A DNA stretch of 64,000 bases from Stenogyne calaminthoides (GCA_037126765.1 JBBCBC010000053.1:558001-622000), one strand, 5' to 3'; shown: positions 10,821 to 23,609, numbered from the stretch's first letter. Made by a program: numbers and translations. The notes: generated by a model not told the origin, from the letters alone.

Positions 10821-11749
10821 TGTTGGGGTTATACTGGAAAGTATGCTTTTACTTTGTATAACCAGACTGAATTTCTGCCTTATTTGTTGAAATAAATTAT
10901 TAATCACTGATGTTTTAAATATCATTGAATGTTACATATATTTACTGCATAGCTGTTCAATAAATAGTACATGTTACATTGTAGTTAGTTTAGTGATACC
11001 AGATCACAGAAGATTAAATTAACAGTCCCTTGTAACTAAAAGTACAAAATTCACGACCCAGATGGAAATGAACAAACCAACGTGAAAGGTTGAAGTGTAA
11101 GGCTCAGATTGACTTGTCTTGACCAAGAGATTGCACTAGTGCATTATGATGCACTGAATGGGACCTACATAAGGATAAATTCTTCAGTACTGAATATAAA
11201 AGATTTAGACCTCAGTGGTTCATTATTTCTTAATCTCCGTCCCTTAAATAGGATCGTGTGGAATCACTAACCATTGCCTTGACTTATGATGGGAAGAGAA
11301 TCAGTGAGATTCAATACCTTGTATCATGGGCAATGTTATTGGTTACACAACGATTGCTAAGATTTAATACGGTGAAACGTGTGCAAGTGCGCCTTGTTTG
11401 ATTTGTCCCCTTGGGAGGCTAGAAAGTTTTATCATACCAAATCTTGCAAGTGGAATTAGTTTCCGGTATGGATAATAATGTTGAGTCGTTCCTTGACCAA
11501 GAAAAAAAATTTAATTAATATGAAGCTATTTCAGTGGCCTAAATTAATTAATGGATTGGATAATCTTAAACACGAGAAATAATAACCGGGAGCCATATTA
11601 AAAATGATATGGGTTAAGATGTATAGTGCAATATTAGTTATGTAGTGGGATTAATTAATATTTATGGGTGGCTTAATATTGGAAATTCAAGGTCCATTGG
11701 AAGGTCCAATCTTAATTCTCCTAAAGGCTCCTCAAGTAGCCCAAACATA

Positions 11750-11754
11750 AAGTC
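11750..11754. repeat. Target-site duplication of element C (AAGTC/AAGTG)
   Basis: AAGTC at 11750-11754 faces AAGTG at 25869-25873, one base different. Sister family B LTRs show the unoccupied site with one copy near 52730-52740 and 57475-57485, which fixes the insertion point. Confidence 0.88.
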
Positions 11755-13853
11755 TGTTGGTCCCGGTGCAAACGAGTCTTACACGTGTATGGGGGGAATA
11801 CACGTGTTCAGTGTTTTTAAAACTTTTTCTTACTGAGGTCAGCTTGGGTCAGATAATCCTGAAGATTAGGTCCTGAAAAGCACAGATCGCTCTGAGTCAA
11901 AGTCTACAGAGACAATGATCCTGAGCTGCTTTCAGAAACCTCAGATAATCCCAACTGAGTCTTAAGTGTCAGAGATCCTGAGTTGCTTGGTTCAGATAAC
12001 TAACTTACTGAACCCTCAGAAGAGTAAGTTCAGTTTGGTAACTATCTGTTCTAGCTACTCAGACGTGCGGAATGGTTGGCCCTTTAGTTTATACTCGTTT
12101 TAAAGCTTTGCTGAAAACCTTCCTTAAATGGAATAGTGATTAGGCTGTGATTCAATTGCATGCAACTTCCAGTGGATTGATTCCAACTGAAATATCAGTG
12201 AAAATATGCTTTCAAACTCAGTGATGCAACAGTTAAGCACAGATAAAGAAAGCAATAAACAACACAACAATTATAGTGGTTCAGATACTCAAGCTCCTAC
12301 GTCCACTCTCTCTGATCCTCAGAGAAATTCACTAATCACTTCTGAGCTTTCTGACTACCTCGAGTAGTTTACTTACTCAACTCGGCCCTGAGCTTTCTGA
12401 CTACTCCACGTAGTTTACTTACTCAACCCGACCTTGAGTTTTCTGACTACCTCCGTAGTTTACTTACTCAAACACAAACAAGTTTTCAGACTACCTCTGT
12501 AGCTTACTAACTTCTCCTCTAGAGCTTTCTGACTACTCCGCGTAGTTTACTAACTCTTTACAACTCTTCTCACCAACAAACACACTCCAACTACCTTCTC
12601 AAGGGTTTGGGGTTTCTCGGTTGGTTTCCAACTAGGATGAGATATCCTTTACAATGAAGTACAATGCAAAGGGTTAGGATATCTCGACTAAGCTTCGGAT
12701 ATGTCTTATCAAGCTAGGCTTAGTTTAGTGAGCTCTCTTCAATATAAAAGCACTTGGGAAATTCTAGTTTTCGAAAGTGCTTCAACTTTCTCTTGATAAT
12801 AAGTTTGAGCTCTTGAGTTGCTTACAAATTTCCCGTAACCTTACAATGTAGAGGGTCACAAGTATTTATAGGCATACACCAAGGTCACTCTTGAAAACTA
12901 TCCGTTGGAGAGATAGCTTCGTGAGTTTCCTCTTATGGTGTGTGAGGAACGGCTATATTTAGGGTATGAAACTCCCTAACACGTTTTAGGCAATAGCCTT
13001 TCATGTAGCCGGTCTTCACTTTTTTGCGATCTGGAACTTTTGTACTTGACATCTTTTTGGTGACACATCCTTTGTCGATTGTCGATATGGTGCGATGTTG
13101 TCTTCCTCTTTTTGACTTTTGTCTCCGATTTAAAGGTAGACACCTTCAACGGCTCTTTTGGTTACAAACTCGAGTTTGATATAACCTTAACAACACTTCC
13201 CGACTTAGTTCCTTTTGTCTGCATTTGAATGTCTTGGGAAATATCTATTTTCTAAGGAATCGCGATCTTCTCAGTATTGCATCCTTCAGATAGATATATT
13301 CAGTGCCTCGGAACATTTAGGTTTATACTGAGCATTCAGTACATTACTGACTCTTCAGTAATTACTGTGCCTTCAGTATTCTTGATCTTCAGTCTTCAAT
13401 CTTGCTTCTTGAGTCTTGAGTCTCCGAGTCTTGAGGGTCTCTGAGTCTTGAGTCTTTGAGTCTTCGAGATATCTTGGACCGATACTTTGAATCTTCATCT
13501 TTGAGTCTTGATTCCTCGGTTTCATCTTGAGTCTTGATATCTCGATTTCTGTTTGAGTCTTTAGATACTCAGTTTCTCAATGAGTCTTCAGATTCTCAGT
13601 TTCTCATTGAGTCTTCAGAAACTTCAGTTTCATACTGAAACTTCAGTTTCTTCAGAAACATACTGAGTTCTTCAGAGTCTTCAGAATCTATCCTGATCTA
13701 TATCTGCTGACTATACATTTTGCAGATAACATCCTGAATACTCTAAAACTGAATCTTGACTCAACTATCAAGATCATTCTGAACAAGTCATACTCAGGGG
13801 TTTTGGGATCTTAATCAAAATCATATATTCTTTATTAAATTCATCTCCCAACA
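11755..13853 (-). repeat. Element C 3' LTR
   Basis: Starts TGTTGGTCC and ends CCCAACA on the plus strand. It matches 23736-25868 closely, except at about 12965-13140 and 13380-13545. A TATAAATA box (minus strand) lies at 12863-12870. Confidence 0.92.
11780..11807. promoter_or_regulatory. Paired CACGTG (G-box) palindromes in element C LTR
   Basis: TACACGTGTA (11780-11789) and TACACGTGT (11799-11807) lie 9 bases apart, and the same pair is present in the other LTR at 23761-23789. CACGTG is the core site for plant bZIP and bHLH factors. The pair is near the U5 end, downstream of the TATA box, so a role in expression is only a guess. Confidence 0.4.
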
Positions 13854-13867
13854 ATTTCCCCCTTTTT
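13854..13867 (-). other. Element C polypurine tract
   Basis: Read on the minus strand this is AAAAAGGGGGAAAT touching the 3' LTR, the expected primer for plus-strand synthesis. A near-identical tract lies at 37289-37302 in C2. Confidence 0.85.
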
Positions 13868-14352
13868 GATGATGCCAAAACCTGTCTTATTACAAACATA
13901 TAACCTATACCCAGGTTTCAGTTTATCCTATTACAAGATTGGTTATGTCTCCCAACAATTTCCTTAACAGAGAATCTCTCAACAATTTCGTAGAATTTCT
14001 CAACAATTAAATCATTCAACAATTTCTTCAGTAATGAATCTCTCAAAGGATTCATTACCAAATGCTTAATAAACAATCTCCCCCTTATCAACACACAATC
14101 AGTTCAGAGACATTCATTTAGCATATCAAAATAAAAGACATGTAAATAAGATAATGAGATATTATCTTTTGAGCATAAATGATAAGTTTTCATTGATGAT
14201 TGGTATATCATTACAGATTACAATGAGTCTTATCAACAAAATCAAAAAGACAAAAATTTAAAGATTACAGAATCTTCTGAGTCTTCAGTCTTCAGTCTTC
14301 AGATTTGGCTCTTCAGTCTTCTGCTCTTCAGTTTGCTTCTTCTTCAACTTCA

Positions 14353-17300
14353 TCAATCTGGCACCTCCAGGTCGAACATTCCAAAATACCTCTTCTTAAG
14401 TTCATTTCTTTCCTTAATGATATCCAGACTGTTTCCTGTCAAACCCAACTGACCAGCATACTGAGCAATTTCTTGAGTAATGGCCTTCTCATTCACCAAG
14501 CCATTACCAAGTCTTGGAGGAGGGTAGGAATATGGACCAGGGGCTACTATCTGTACCTCTCCTTCATCCGCAAGGTTCATCCAACTTTGGAGATATTTTG
14601 GATAGAAGGTTAGGAGATATTCAATGAACGCATCATTTTGATCTGAGATTTCCCCTCTCCACTCCCTGAGCACATCATAATAGAACCAGAAGGTTCTCTT
14701 GACCTCTTCCCACATATCGTTGAGTTTGATAGGCATCCATTTATCAACGTGGGGCCACTTCAGTGTTTTTGATGTCTCGCAAACTTTTTGAATCCACTCA
14801 TTCGCCCGGCTCTTCTCCGATCTTCTTCTTCGATCACAGCACGCTGAGGAACCATTTGCTTTTAGCCTCTTTGTTCTATCTGGAGTGTCTTCAGAGCATT
14901 CTTCGTGTTGAAGACTTTCTTCTGCGGTTGAGACTCAGATTCTTAAGTTCCTTCATCATCCTGAATCAGCTTTCTCTGGATTGGCTTAGAAGCCTTCGCA
15001 CGCTTGCTCTCAGGTTGAACAATGCCCAAGGCTTTCCTCTTCATAGGCAATTCAGTAGCAGCCTGGCTTGTTCCAACCTTAGCTCTAGCACTCAGTTTCT
15101 CTCTTGCAACATCAAGCATGGTTTCCTCAGAAACTCGGGTGTAGATAGGCTTATCCACCTGAACGAACTTCAGTTTGTCAGTAGCTTTGACTTCATTCAA
15201 GTCTTTGGATAGGTTATACATTTCAGCATCTTTCTGCGCCTTTTTCTTCAAAGTACGTGCCAATAATTTTCTGAAGTCTTCACCTTCCTTTTCCCCCTTC
15301 TTGGCACCATAATTTGGAAGAAGTCTGGAGAGTGCTGTGTCCATGTGATATTGCTCTTTGCTCAAACAGCGCACCTCTCCTGCTATCTGATCTTGTTTCG
15401 TCTTCGGCCTCACGATGTGGTTCTTAGCCACAGAAAATTCTTCAGAGAGATGGGCAAATTGGCCAGAGAGAGCTTCTTTAAACATCTCTGTCATCTTGGT
15501 CATGAGCATTGAGCTCATTTCCTCAACAACAGATTTGATCATCACTTCATTCCTCTCTGCCAATTTCACCTCTAGAAATGCAGTTCTCTCCTGGTGCTTC
15601 GTTTTGATTCGATTTTCAAATCGCCCTTGACTCCTCGGTTTTTTCATTAAGCTTATCTTCCATGGAGGTCATCTGTGAGGTCAGAGTGTTTTGGATTTGC
15701 ACCAGTTCTGAAGAGTGACTAAGATTCTCCATCTTCTGAGCTTGGTTGGCCAATGTTTCTTCCATCTGAGCAATCTTGTTCATCATTAGCTCAACCTTCT
15801 CAAGCTTTTCCATCAAGGGAGTGAGGTCGATCTCAGGAACCTTACGCACCTTACATCTTTGATTGATCATCTGAAGTTCGAACCTGACACAGGTCGAGGG
15901 TCGGTCTTTTTGAGCTTGATTTTCGTCCGAGCTCCAGTCTCCAATGAGCCTCGATCGTTTATCGACAATTGAGAATTAAAGATAGAAACCCGATAACTTT
16001 GGCATAATTGTTAATAGTGCCAAAAGGTACTGAAGAGTCTTAACTTTCGATCCGAGGTTGGTGATTTTAGGTTGATCGAAGACGAAGTTTCCTTCTCCAT
16101 CTGAGACTGATCCTCAGCATCTCCCTGTTGGTCCACATCTTGAAATTTATCTCTGCTGCTAGGGGCACCAACTTCAGTAGCTTTCCTCTCAGCTATCTTC
16201 TTCTGAACCAGCTCATCAAAATCGGAATTTTTCATCCTGAGCTTTGTCCTCCCGAACCACGAGAAGTCGGTCGGGGAAATTTGTTTCCTCATTCCACCAG
16301 TCTTCCCCTCTGAATGCAGCAATATCAAGCATCTCCGGAAGAGTCTGATTGAGGATGAAAACCATCAACCTTAATCTGAAGAAGATATCTTGCAGATCAG
16401 GGAATGAGCTGAGCTCAGGCTAGCGGTCAAGGATGAACCGTTCCCCCTTGCTCCTCCACTCGGTTTCCTCAGCTTCGCCCTTCTTCCATCTCAATCTTTC
16501 GGTTCGATTCGAAGCATCAATTTGAAGGATAAAAAGTAGATCCTTTCGAGGAGCTCATCAATGTTAAAATTTGCTCTGAGTCTCGGCTGACCTCTGAGCG
16601 TTGTGCGATCGGGTCTTGATTTGCATCTGAGTGGGTTACGGGGGGCTGGTATGCGATCCTCGATTGACTACGAGTTGGCTCTTTCTGTGCAATGGCACAT
16701 CTTTGGTAGGAATCTCGAGGCCTGAGTTCCTTTAAAAATTTCTGAGAAATTTTTATGCAGGCTGAGCGAAGTCTCAAGCACCTCGAGAGAAGACACGCTC
16801 GCCGATCTGTTCTGTGCCTTAGAGATAACCTGAGCCAAAACTTGCAATGGCGAATTCTGAGCGGTTTGGCCCTCAGGTTGAATCTCTTCAGAATCACTGC
16901 CATCTTCATCGGTGAGAACCACCAATCTTCTGCGCTTGGGGGTGAGGGTTTTCTGCCTTTTCAACTTCTCACCCTGCTCCATTTTTGCCTCCAACAAAAC
17001 CTTTCCCCTGGTTTGTTGGGTCTCTTCAGCAGCAGCAGCTTTTGGTGATTCTGCTTTCTTTTCTTTCTTCCCTCTGATGGCCTGTTTCTTCACAGCAATG
17101 GGCTTGAAGAGCACCTTGGACTTAGGGAATGGGGTCGAATTGACAAAGATATCTTCCTCCTCTCTGCACATCTCCAAAATATATGTTATTTTGGTTGCAT
17201 GGTGGATCTTGCCTTTAATCGTGATAGCCCCATCAACCTTCTTGAAGACTTTGGCTTACTCACTCACCATCTGAATCAAGAATTTGAGACAGTTGAAGTC

Positions 17301-17868
17301 AGTGGTGGGTGAGGCCTCGATCGCCGCCATCAATCGTAGCTTCAGGGTACTGATCTGCTCAAAACTCCCCACAAGGCTCATGATTCTTTTGCTCACAATA
17401 TCCATCAAAACTCGATATTGTGGCTTCAAGTGCCTCTTATGCAGTGTAGCTTCAAATTTCCAGGATTCTCAGCAATCCTATCTAAATACTCCTGCTCTCT
17501 ACCCAACATATACATGGCAGGATCCTCTCCTCTATCACAAAGCTCAAACACATCATTTAAATTCTTCGGAATAATATACAATTCCCTTTCAAATTGATGT
17601 ATTTGGACGAATGCTCTAAATGTGATACAGTAATCTCAGAATGCATACCATCCTCTTCATCTATCCTCAAGTTACAGATGAACTCGATTACCTCTTTTGC
17701 GTACTCTTGATCCGGTCGGCTTGCGACGAGATGAGTGAGTTTGGCCAATCGGATCATGTGGAGAGCCTCCTCTTCTGGTTTGGAATTGGTTGTGCTATCG
17801 AGCGAGACAATGAACTCGTACCAAGGTTTGTTGGTTTCGGCTAATTTATCGAAAATGGTAGGAGCCAT
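14353..17868 (-). pseudogene. Additional ORF of element C (coiled-coil protein, function unknown)
   Basis: This long reading frame lies in the same sense as pol, between RNase H and the 3' LTR, and is now split by frameshifts. In order it shows: a start M-A-P-T-I-F-D-K-L at 17868 with a helical N-terminal part (17557-17868); a lysine-rich basic region followed by an acidic one (16668-17177); a segment at 16011-16328; a heptad-like coiled coil (about 15616-15870); a helical and basic region ending K-R-K-A-L-G (14943-15647); and a conserved C-terminal domain starting M-P-I-K-L-N-D-M-W (14353-14736). I see no signal peptide or membrane segment, unlike the env-like ORFs reported in some Sireviruses. 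A second copy at 37546-39391 shares the coiled coil and C-terminal domain. Function is unknown; capture of a host gene is possible. Confidence 0.7.
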
Positions 17869-17990
17869 TTGAGAGATTGAAGATTTGGAGATTTAGGGTT
17901 TGGAATTTATGGGCAAAGGGGATTTATTTTGCAGAGGATTTTGGGAATGAAGGGTTTGATAAAATTTTGGCTTGAATGGCTTCTTGAGGA

Positions 17991-17997
17991 ATATATA
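17991..17997 (-). promoter_or_regulatory. Candidate internal promoter (TATA box) of the additional ORF
   Basis: The minus strand reads CTATATATTCC about 123 bases upstream of the ATG at 17868. Between them is a CT- and A-rich stretch ending TCTTCAATCTCTCAA before the ATG, much like an ordinary plant 5' UTR. This would allow expression separate from gag-pol, but it rests on sequence composition only. Confidence 0.4.
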
Positions 17998-18499
17998 GCT
18001 TCAAGATCGTGGGGAATCGCGTTGGTTAGGTGAAAAGCAACGGTTGAGATTAATCTCTGATTAATCGATATTATCTGAAACGACGATCTCCAAAAAGTAA
18101 GCCGCCAAAATATCCTCATTGGTCATTAATGTAACAGAGCATTAAATGACTGTTGACCTTCTTCGGAATTTCAAACGATCCCGCCCAAAAAATTCCTTAG
18201 GTGTTTTGTATTTATTGCAAATGATTACTGAGCTTTACTTAAGCAATAAATGAGTTGCATGAGTCATTACTTCTTCAGACTAATTTCTCTCTATCAGTCT
18301 TACTGAGTACTGTCCTTGATAAAATGGCGATGATGATCCGAGAAATCTTGAATGGGTTCAATATACTCTCGAAGTCTTGACCTTCAATAAATCTGAGTTT
18401 CACGAGACTCGAGTTAAGTATTTCCATTTTATCCCGAGTTTTCAAGAGAATTTCGAGAAAACTTCATGCATCTAAAAACCTTCAATTTTTGATTTTACT

Positions 18500-21400
18500 C
18501 TAAACACCGGATCTAACATCCCTAATTCAATCGAAAGTTCACGAAATCTTGATTGACCAAAGGTTTAGTCAAGATGTCAGCTCTCTGCTTATCAGTATGA
18601 ATTTTCTCCATCCTTATGTCCTTTTTCTCGACATGATCTCTGATGAAGTGATGTCTGATATCCACATGCTTGCATCTGGTGTGCAATACCGGATTTTGTG
18701 AAATAGCAATGGCACTATTATTGTCACAAAATATTGGTACTTCATTGGCTACAACTTTATAATCCCTTAATTGTTGTGCGAGCCAAAGAATCGAGCAATG
18801 ACTTCCCGCAGACCATGTATTGACCCGATGAAATCTTGGTTGCTACGAGGTCTGTTTCTTTGAAAACCAAGATATCGACTTACTTCCTAGAAATTGACAA
18901 GTTCTGTAGTGGACTTTCTGTCAAAGCAACCTACATAATCAGCATCGAGTAACCAGTTAATTCAAGGTTATCATCAGCTGGATACCATAATCCTCTATTC
19001 ACTGTGCCCTTAAGATACTTCAGTATCTTTTTGGCAGCCTCCATGTGACTAGCCTTAGGATTAGCTTGGTATCTTGCACATATCCCAACAAAGAAATGTT
19101 ATATCCGCCTACTTTAACGTGAGATAGAGCAATGATCCAATGATTCCTCTATAATCGGTATGACTCATTCGATTTACCTTGAGAATCGGGATCCATCTTG
19201 TAGTTAGTATTCATAGGAATCCTAAGCGCATTGCAGTCTCATACACCATATTTGCAATCAGATCTCTGGTGTACTTTGCCTGGTTGATGAAGATTCCTTC
19301 CTTTGATTGTTTCACTTGGAGACCTAGAAAGAAATTCATCTCTCCCATCATTGACATCTCAAACTTGCCTTTCATCAGTGTTGAAAAACTTTTCACACAG
19401 CTGATGGTTTGGAGATCCAAAAATGATGTCATCAACATATATCTGAACTAGTAAGATATCTTCCCCATCTTCTATCCTGAACAGAGTTCTATCAACAGTC
19501 CCTTTGACAAAACCATGGTCAGTAAGAAACTGAGAAAGAGTATCATACCATGCTCTGGGTGCTTGCTTGAGACCATACAAAGCTTTTCTGAGCCTGTAAA
19601 CTTGGTCATTCTGTTTGAAACCAGGAGGTTGTTCCACATAAACCTATTCTTTAAGCACACCGTTCAGAAATGCACTTTTCACATCCATTTGATAGACTGT
19701 GAACTTCATGTGGGCAGCGTATACAAGAAACAATCTGATGGCTTCTAGTCTTGCAACAGGTGCAAAGGTTTCATCATAATCCAAGCCTTCTTCTTGGGAA
19801 TAACCTTGTGCAACTAGACTTGTCTTGTTTCTTACAATGTTGTTGTTTTCATCTCTTTTATTCTTAAAAACCCACTTGGTTCCAATGACATTGTGCCTTT
19901 CAGGTCTATCTACTAGCTCCCATACTTCATTCCTTGAGAATTGATTCAGCTCATCTTGCATAGCAGTAATCCAATGAGAATCTTGTAGAGCTTCACCAAT
20001 CTCAGTAGGTTCTTTCTCTGATAGGAAGCAGCAGAATAGTGCACTCTCACCATGGAACCTTCTTGTTTTAACACCTTCAGTTTGATCACCCACAATCTGA
20101 CTTGTAGGATGACTATCTAACCATTTCCTTCTTGATGTTCCCCCTTCAGTAGTATCCTCAACATTTGAAATGTTAGGTTTAGTTAATTCAGTAAACTCAG
20201 GGAACAACAGAAAAGGAGAAAGGGAATCATCTTCCTCAGGGGAAATTCTATTCAGAACATTGTCAGAGACATTTGTTCCCCTTTGGTTGATAGATTCAGA
20301 ATTTGCCTCAGTTGTGACCACATCTTCATTGGCATCACATACCTGAGTCTGAACTGGTGTCTGTTCAGATTGGTCACCTTTGGAGTGTTGGTTTTCCTGA
20401 GTCTCACCATCCTGAGTTCGATCCTGAACTTCTTTATCTGAGTCTGAGTCACTCCAATCATAGGATGTGACTGACTTCTTCTTTTCAGGTTCAGTGGATG
20501 ATTTATCTTTCTGTTTCAGGCTTAATCTGGTGATCCTCTTAGTCAGTTCATCTGCATCATGTTCCTGTTTCTTCTGAACACAAGTAGATTCATCAAAAAC
20601 AACATGAGGTGTTTCCTCCACAATAAGAGTCCTACAGTTGTAAACTCTGAAAGCTTTACTGACTTCAGAATATCCTAAGAATATTCCTTCATCAGCTTTA
20701 CTATCAAATGTTTTCAACTGATCTTTACCATTATTGTGTATGAAACACTTGCAACCAAACACATGAAAGAAAGAAACAAGAGGCTTCCTTTCATTCCAAA
20801 GCTCATAGGGTGTTTTGCCTTGACTCTTGGTCAGCATGGATCTGTTCTGAGAGTAGCATGCAGTGTTGACAGCTTCAGCCCAAAACCTTTTAGGAATATC
20901 AGCTTCAGCTATCATTGTCCTCGCAGCTTCTTTCAGAGTCCTGTTCCTTCGTTCAGCAACACCATTTTTTTGAGGGGTCCTTGCAGCTGATGTTTCATGT
21001 GAGATTCCATTTGCTGCACAATAATCAGATATGATATGATTTATAAATTCAGTTCCCTTGACAGATCTGATTTTGACCACACTCAGATTTTTCTCAATAC
21101 TGAGCCTTTTCAGTAATTCTGGCAGCTTTATCTGAGTCTCTTTCTTACTGAGTAAGAATATGACCCAAGTATATCTTGAGTAGTCATCAACTACTACCAA
21201 TGTGTATTTCCTGCCATTAGTGCTTACTGGTGTGATAGGACCAAAAAGATCCATATGCAGTAACTGAAGTATTCTTTCAGTAGAAACATCAACTCTGCTT
21301 TTAAATGATGCTCTTATTTGTTTTCCTTTCTGGCATGCATCACAAATATGTTCCTTACTGAACACTTCATTAGGCAACCCTCTTACAAGAGCTAATCTTG

Positions 21401-21869
21401 CAAGCTTGTTCAGGGTTTTGAAATTTAGGTGATTCATTCTTTTATGCCATAACCAACTGGTATTAGTGGAACTTTTAGCAACTAAACATGTATCTTTAGG
21501 AGTTGAACTCTAATCAGCAAGATACACATTCCATTTTCTTGTACCAGTCAGTAATACTTTCTGTGTTGTATCATCTTTCACAAAACATAAGTTCTTAGAG
21601 AACTCAACATTAAAACCCTTATCACAGAATTGGCTTATTGAAAGCAAATTATGCTTCAATCCAGATACATATGAAACACCATGGATATGAACTGAATCAA
21701 TTTCCAAAGTTCCATATCCTTCAGTCTGTCCCTTGGAGTTATCTCCAAAAGTGATCTGTGGGCCTCTTTGTTCAACATAGTCACTGAGTATCTTCTTGAA
21801 TCCTGTCATATGTCTTGAACATCCACTGTCAAGATACCATACATCAGGAGTCTTTTCATCTCTGCTCAT
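18500..21869 (-). pseudogene. Element C pol: protease, integrase, RT, RNase H
   Basis: The protease (21510-21869) has W-Y-L-D-S-G-C-S near its start. The integrase (about 20000-21437) has the zinc-finger H/C residues (C-D-A-C), the first Asp (21249-21251) and the Glu (20952-20954). The second catalytic Asp is Val: the codon at 21060-21062 reads GTC in I-R-S-V-K-G-T-E-F. RT (about 19211-19950) keeps Q-M-D-V-K and I-Y-V-D-D. Stops are TAG between protease and integrase (C0 has Trp there) and TAG at about 19646 just before the V-Y-V-E-Q-P-P-G-F block. A frameshift lies near 19390. RNase H (18500-19200) is badly decayed. The rest of the integrase-RT frame is open for 597 codons. Confidence 0.88.
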
Positions 21870-23609
21870 CAGTGCTATGTGATCTTTAATCAGCTCAGTG
21901 CCCTTGTTTTCCTCCTGAAAAACAGATCAATTTTTAGGTACCCAATTTGTGTAGGGTCCTACAAGGTTAGATGTACCTATCGGAATCCAAATCTGCCTGA
22001 CAACTCTAATCACTTTAGAGTGGCTAATTTGTCTTCCATAAACATCAACATACACATTTACTACTCTGGGTGCCTTAGCAGTTTTCTGTGTATGTGTGCT
22101 AGCCTTAGCATGAACATGGGCTTTTGAATTTTTCTTTGGTTCAGGCCTTCTGTTCATTTGCTTTGGCTTCAGTGCAGCCGGTCTAAATCTTTGATGACTC
22201 GGGTTCAGATAACCTTTACCCTTAGGCAAGTGGGGTTCAGGTTGTCTGTACTGAAATCTGGGTCTTTCAGCATACTGAGGACTTGGTCTCTTCAGTTGAG
22301 AATGTCTCTGCTGAGTGTTTCTCATCTGAGGATTCCTCTGATGGTTCAGTGTGGAGCCTTTCAGGTTTGCATTCTTAGCCTGAGGCTTTGAAGTACTTGC
22401 CTGAAACTTTCCAACTGAGTGCTCAGGTTTTCTAGCCTTCACCTGAGGTTTGGGCTTTCCTACCTGATCATTCAGTTTTACTGAGACCATAGGTCCTTTT
22501 CCCTTGTCTACAACCTTGGGCATTACTTCAGTTTGAAGTGTAGGTGCCACTGGTTTTACAAAGATTGTCTTCTTGCTACTTGATGCAGCATTCAGATGAC
22601 CTTGTGAGGTTCCCCCTGGAATATATCCCAATCCAGATTTTATAGTGGCAGATCTCTAGTAACTCTGAATTTCATCTATTACTTTAGATGCATTATTCAA
22701 TAGAGTTAACTTCTTCTGTGCAATATCCTCACATTTCTGTAGAGTATCATGCTTCTCAGAGAGGTCATTGAACTTAGTCCTGATTAGCTGAATCTCTTCA
22801 AACCTCCTTGCCATCAGTGCTAGCTTTTCCTCAAGCTCATCCTGATTTTTGGCATGGGGGTTCTCAGACTCTCTAGTTTTACAGGTTTTATCTTTGGCTT
22901 TTAAAGCCACATTCTTACTAGATGATGAATCATCTTTGCTGTCAGCCTTTTTGGATTTCTTATCAATTACAAATTCATAGGCCTTCAGCTCAGAGAAGAC
23001 TTGTTGGTATGGCATTGAATTAATGTTCTTGGTGTTTTCAATCACCACTGCATGAATATCCCATTTCTTAGAAAGACCTCTAAGAATTTTCAATGCAACT
23101 TCTCTTTGTGGATATTTCTTTCCAAGTGCATTTAGATCATTCATGATGCTAGTGAATCTGACTTCCAATTTGTCTATTGATTCACCATCATCCATTTCAA
23201 AACTATCAAACTTTCCAATTGCCAATGAAAGTTTGTTTTCTTTTATATGATCTGTGTCTTGGCACATTACAGCTAGTGTATCCCAAATCTCTTTAGCAGT
23301 ATTACAGTGAGAGATCATTCCCATCACACCATCATCAATTGTACTGTATAGTGTGTCTTTAGCAATGTAGTCTAGATTGACTAACTTTCTCTCCTCAGGA
23401 GTCAGTTGGTCATCAGACTTACGAAATTCTGCTCTAGGATCAATTCTCTCATCTTCTGTTCCTTTGGGATTCACCACAGTAAATTGGAATGGCCCTTGAG
23501 AGACCACTCTCCACATACGCTCATGTTTGGAATACTGGTGAGCCTGCATTCTCAGTCTCCACAAATCATAGTTCTCCACTGAGAACATGGGAAGTTTCTT
23601 AGAAGACAT
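21870..23609 (-). pseudogene. Element C gag
   Basis: The start M-S-S-K-K-L-P-M-F at 23609 leads into the copia Gag domain (N-Y-D-L-W-R-L-R-M, then the UBN2-like region with S-L-A-I-G-K-F-D-S-F). The frame stops at about 22656 in a TAG where C0 reads Gln. It continues in the same frame as a lysine-, proline- and glutamine-rich tail to 21927, ending W-V-P-K-N and TGA. C0 has a stop at the same place after W-V-P-K-A, so a stop between gag and pol may be ancestral. I see no CCHC zinc knuckle. Confidence 0.85.

Noticed and set aside
14353..17868. Calling the additional Sirevirus ORF an envelope gene
   Set aside because: It sits where env-like ORFs are found in some Sireviruses, but I see no signal peptide or membrane segment, so only position supports it.
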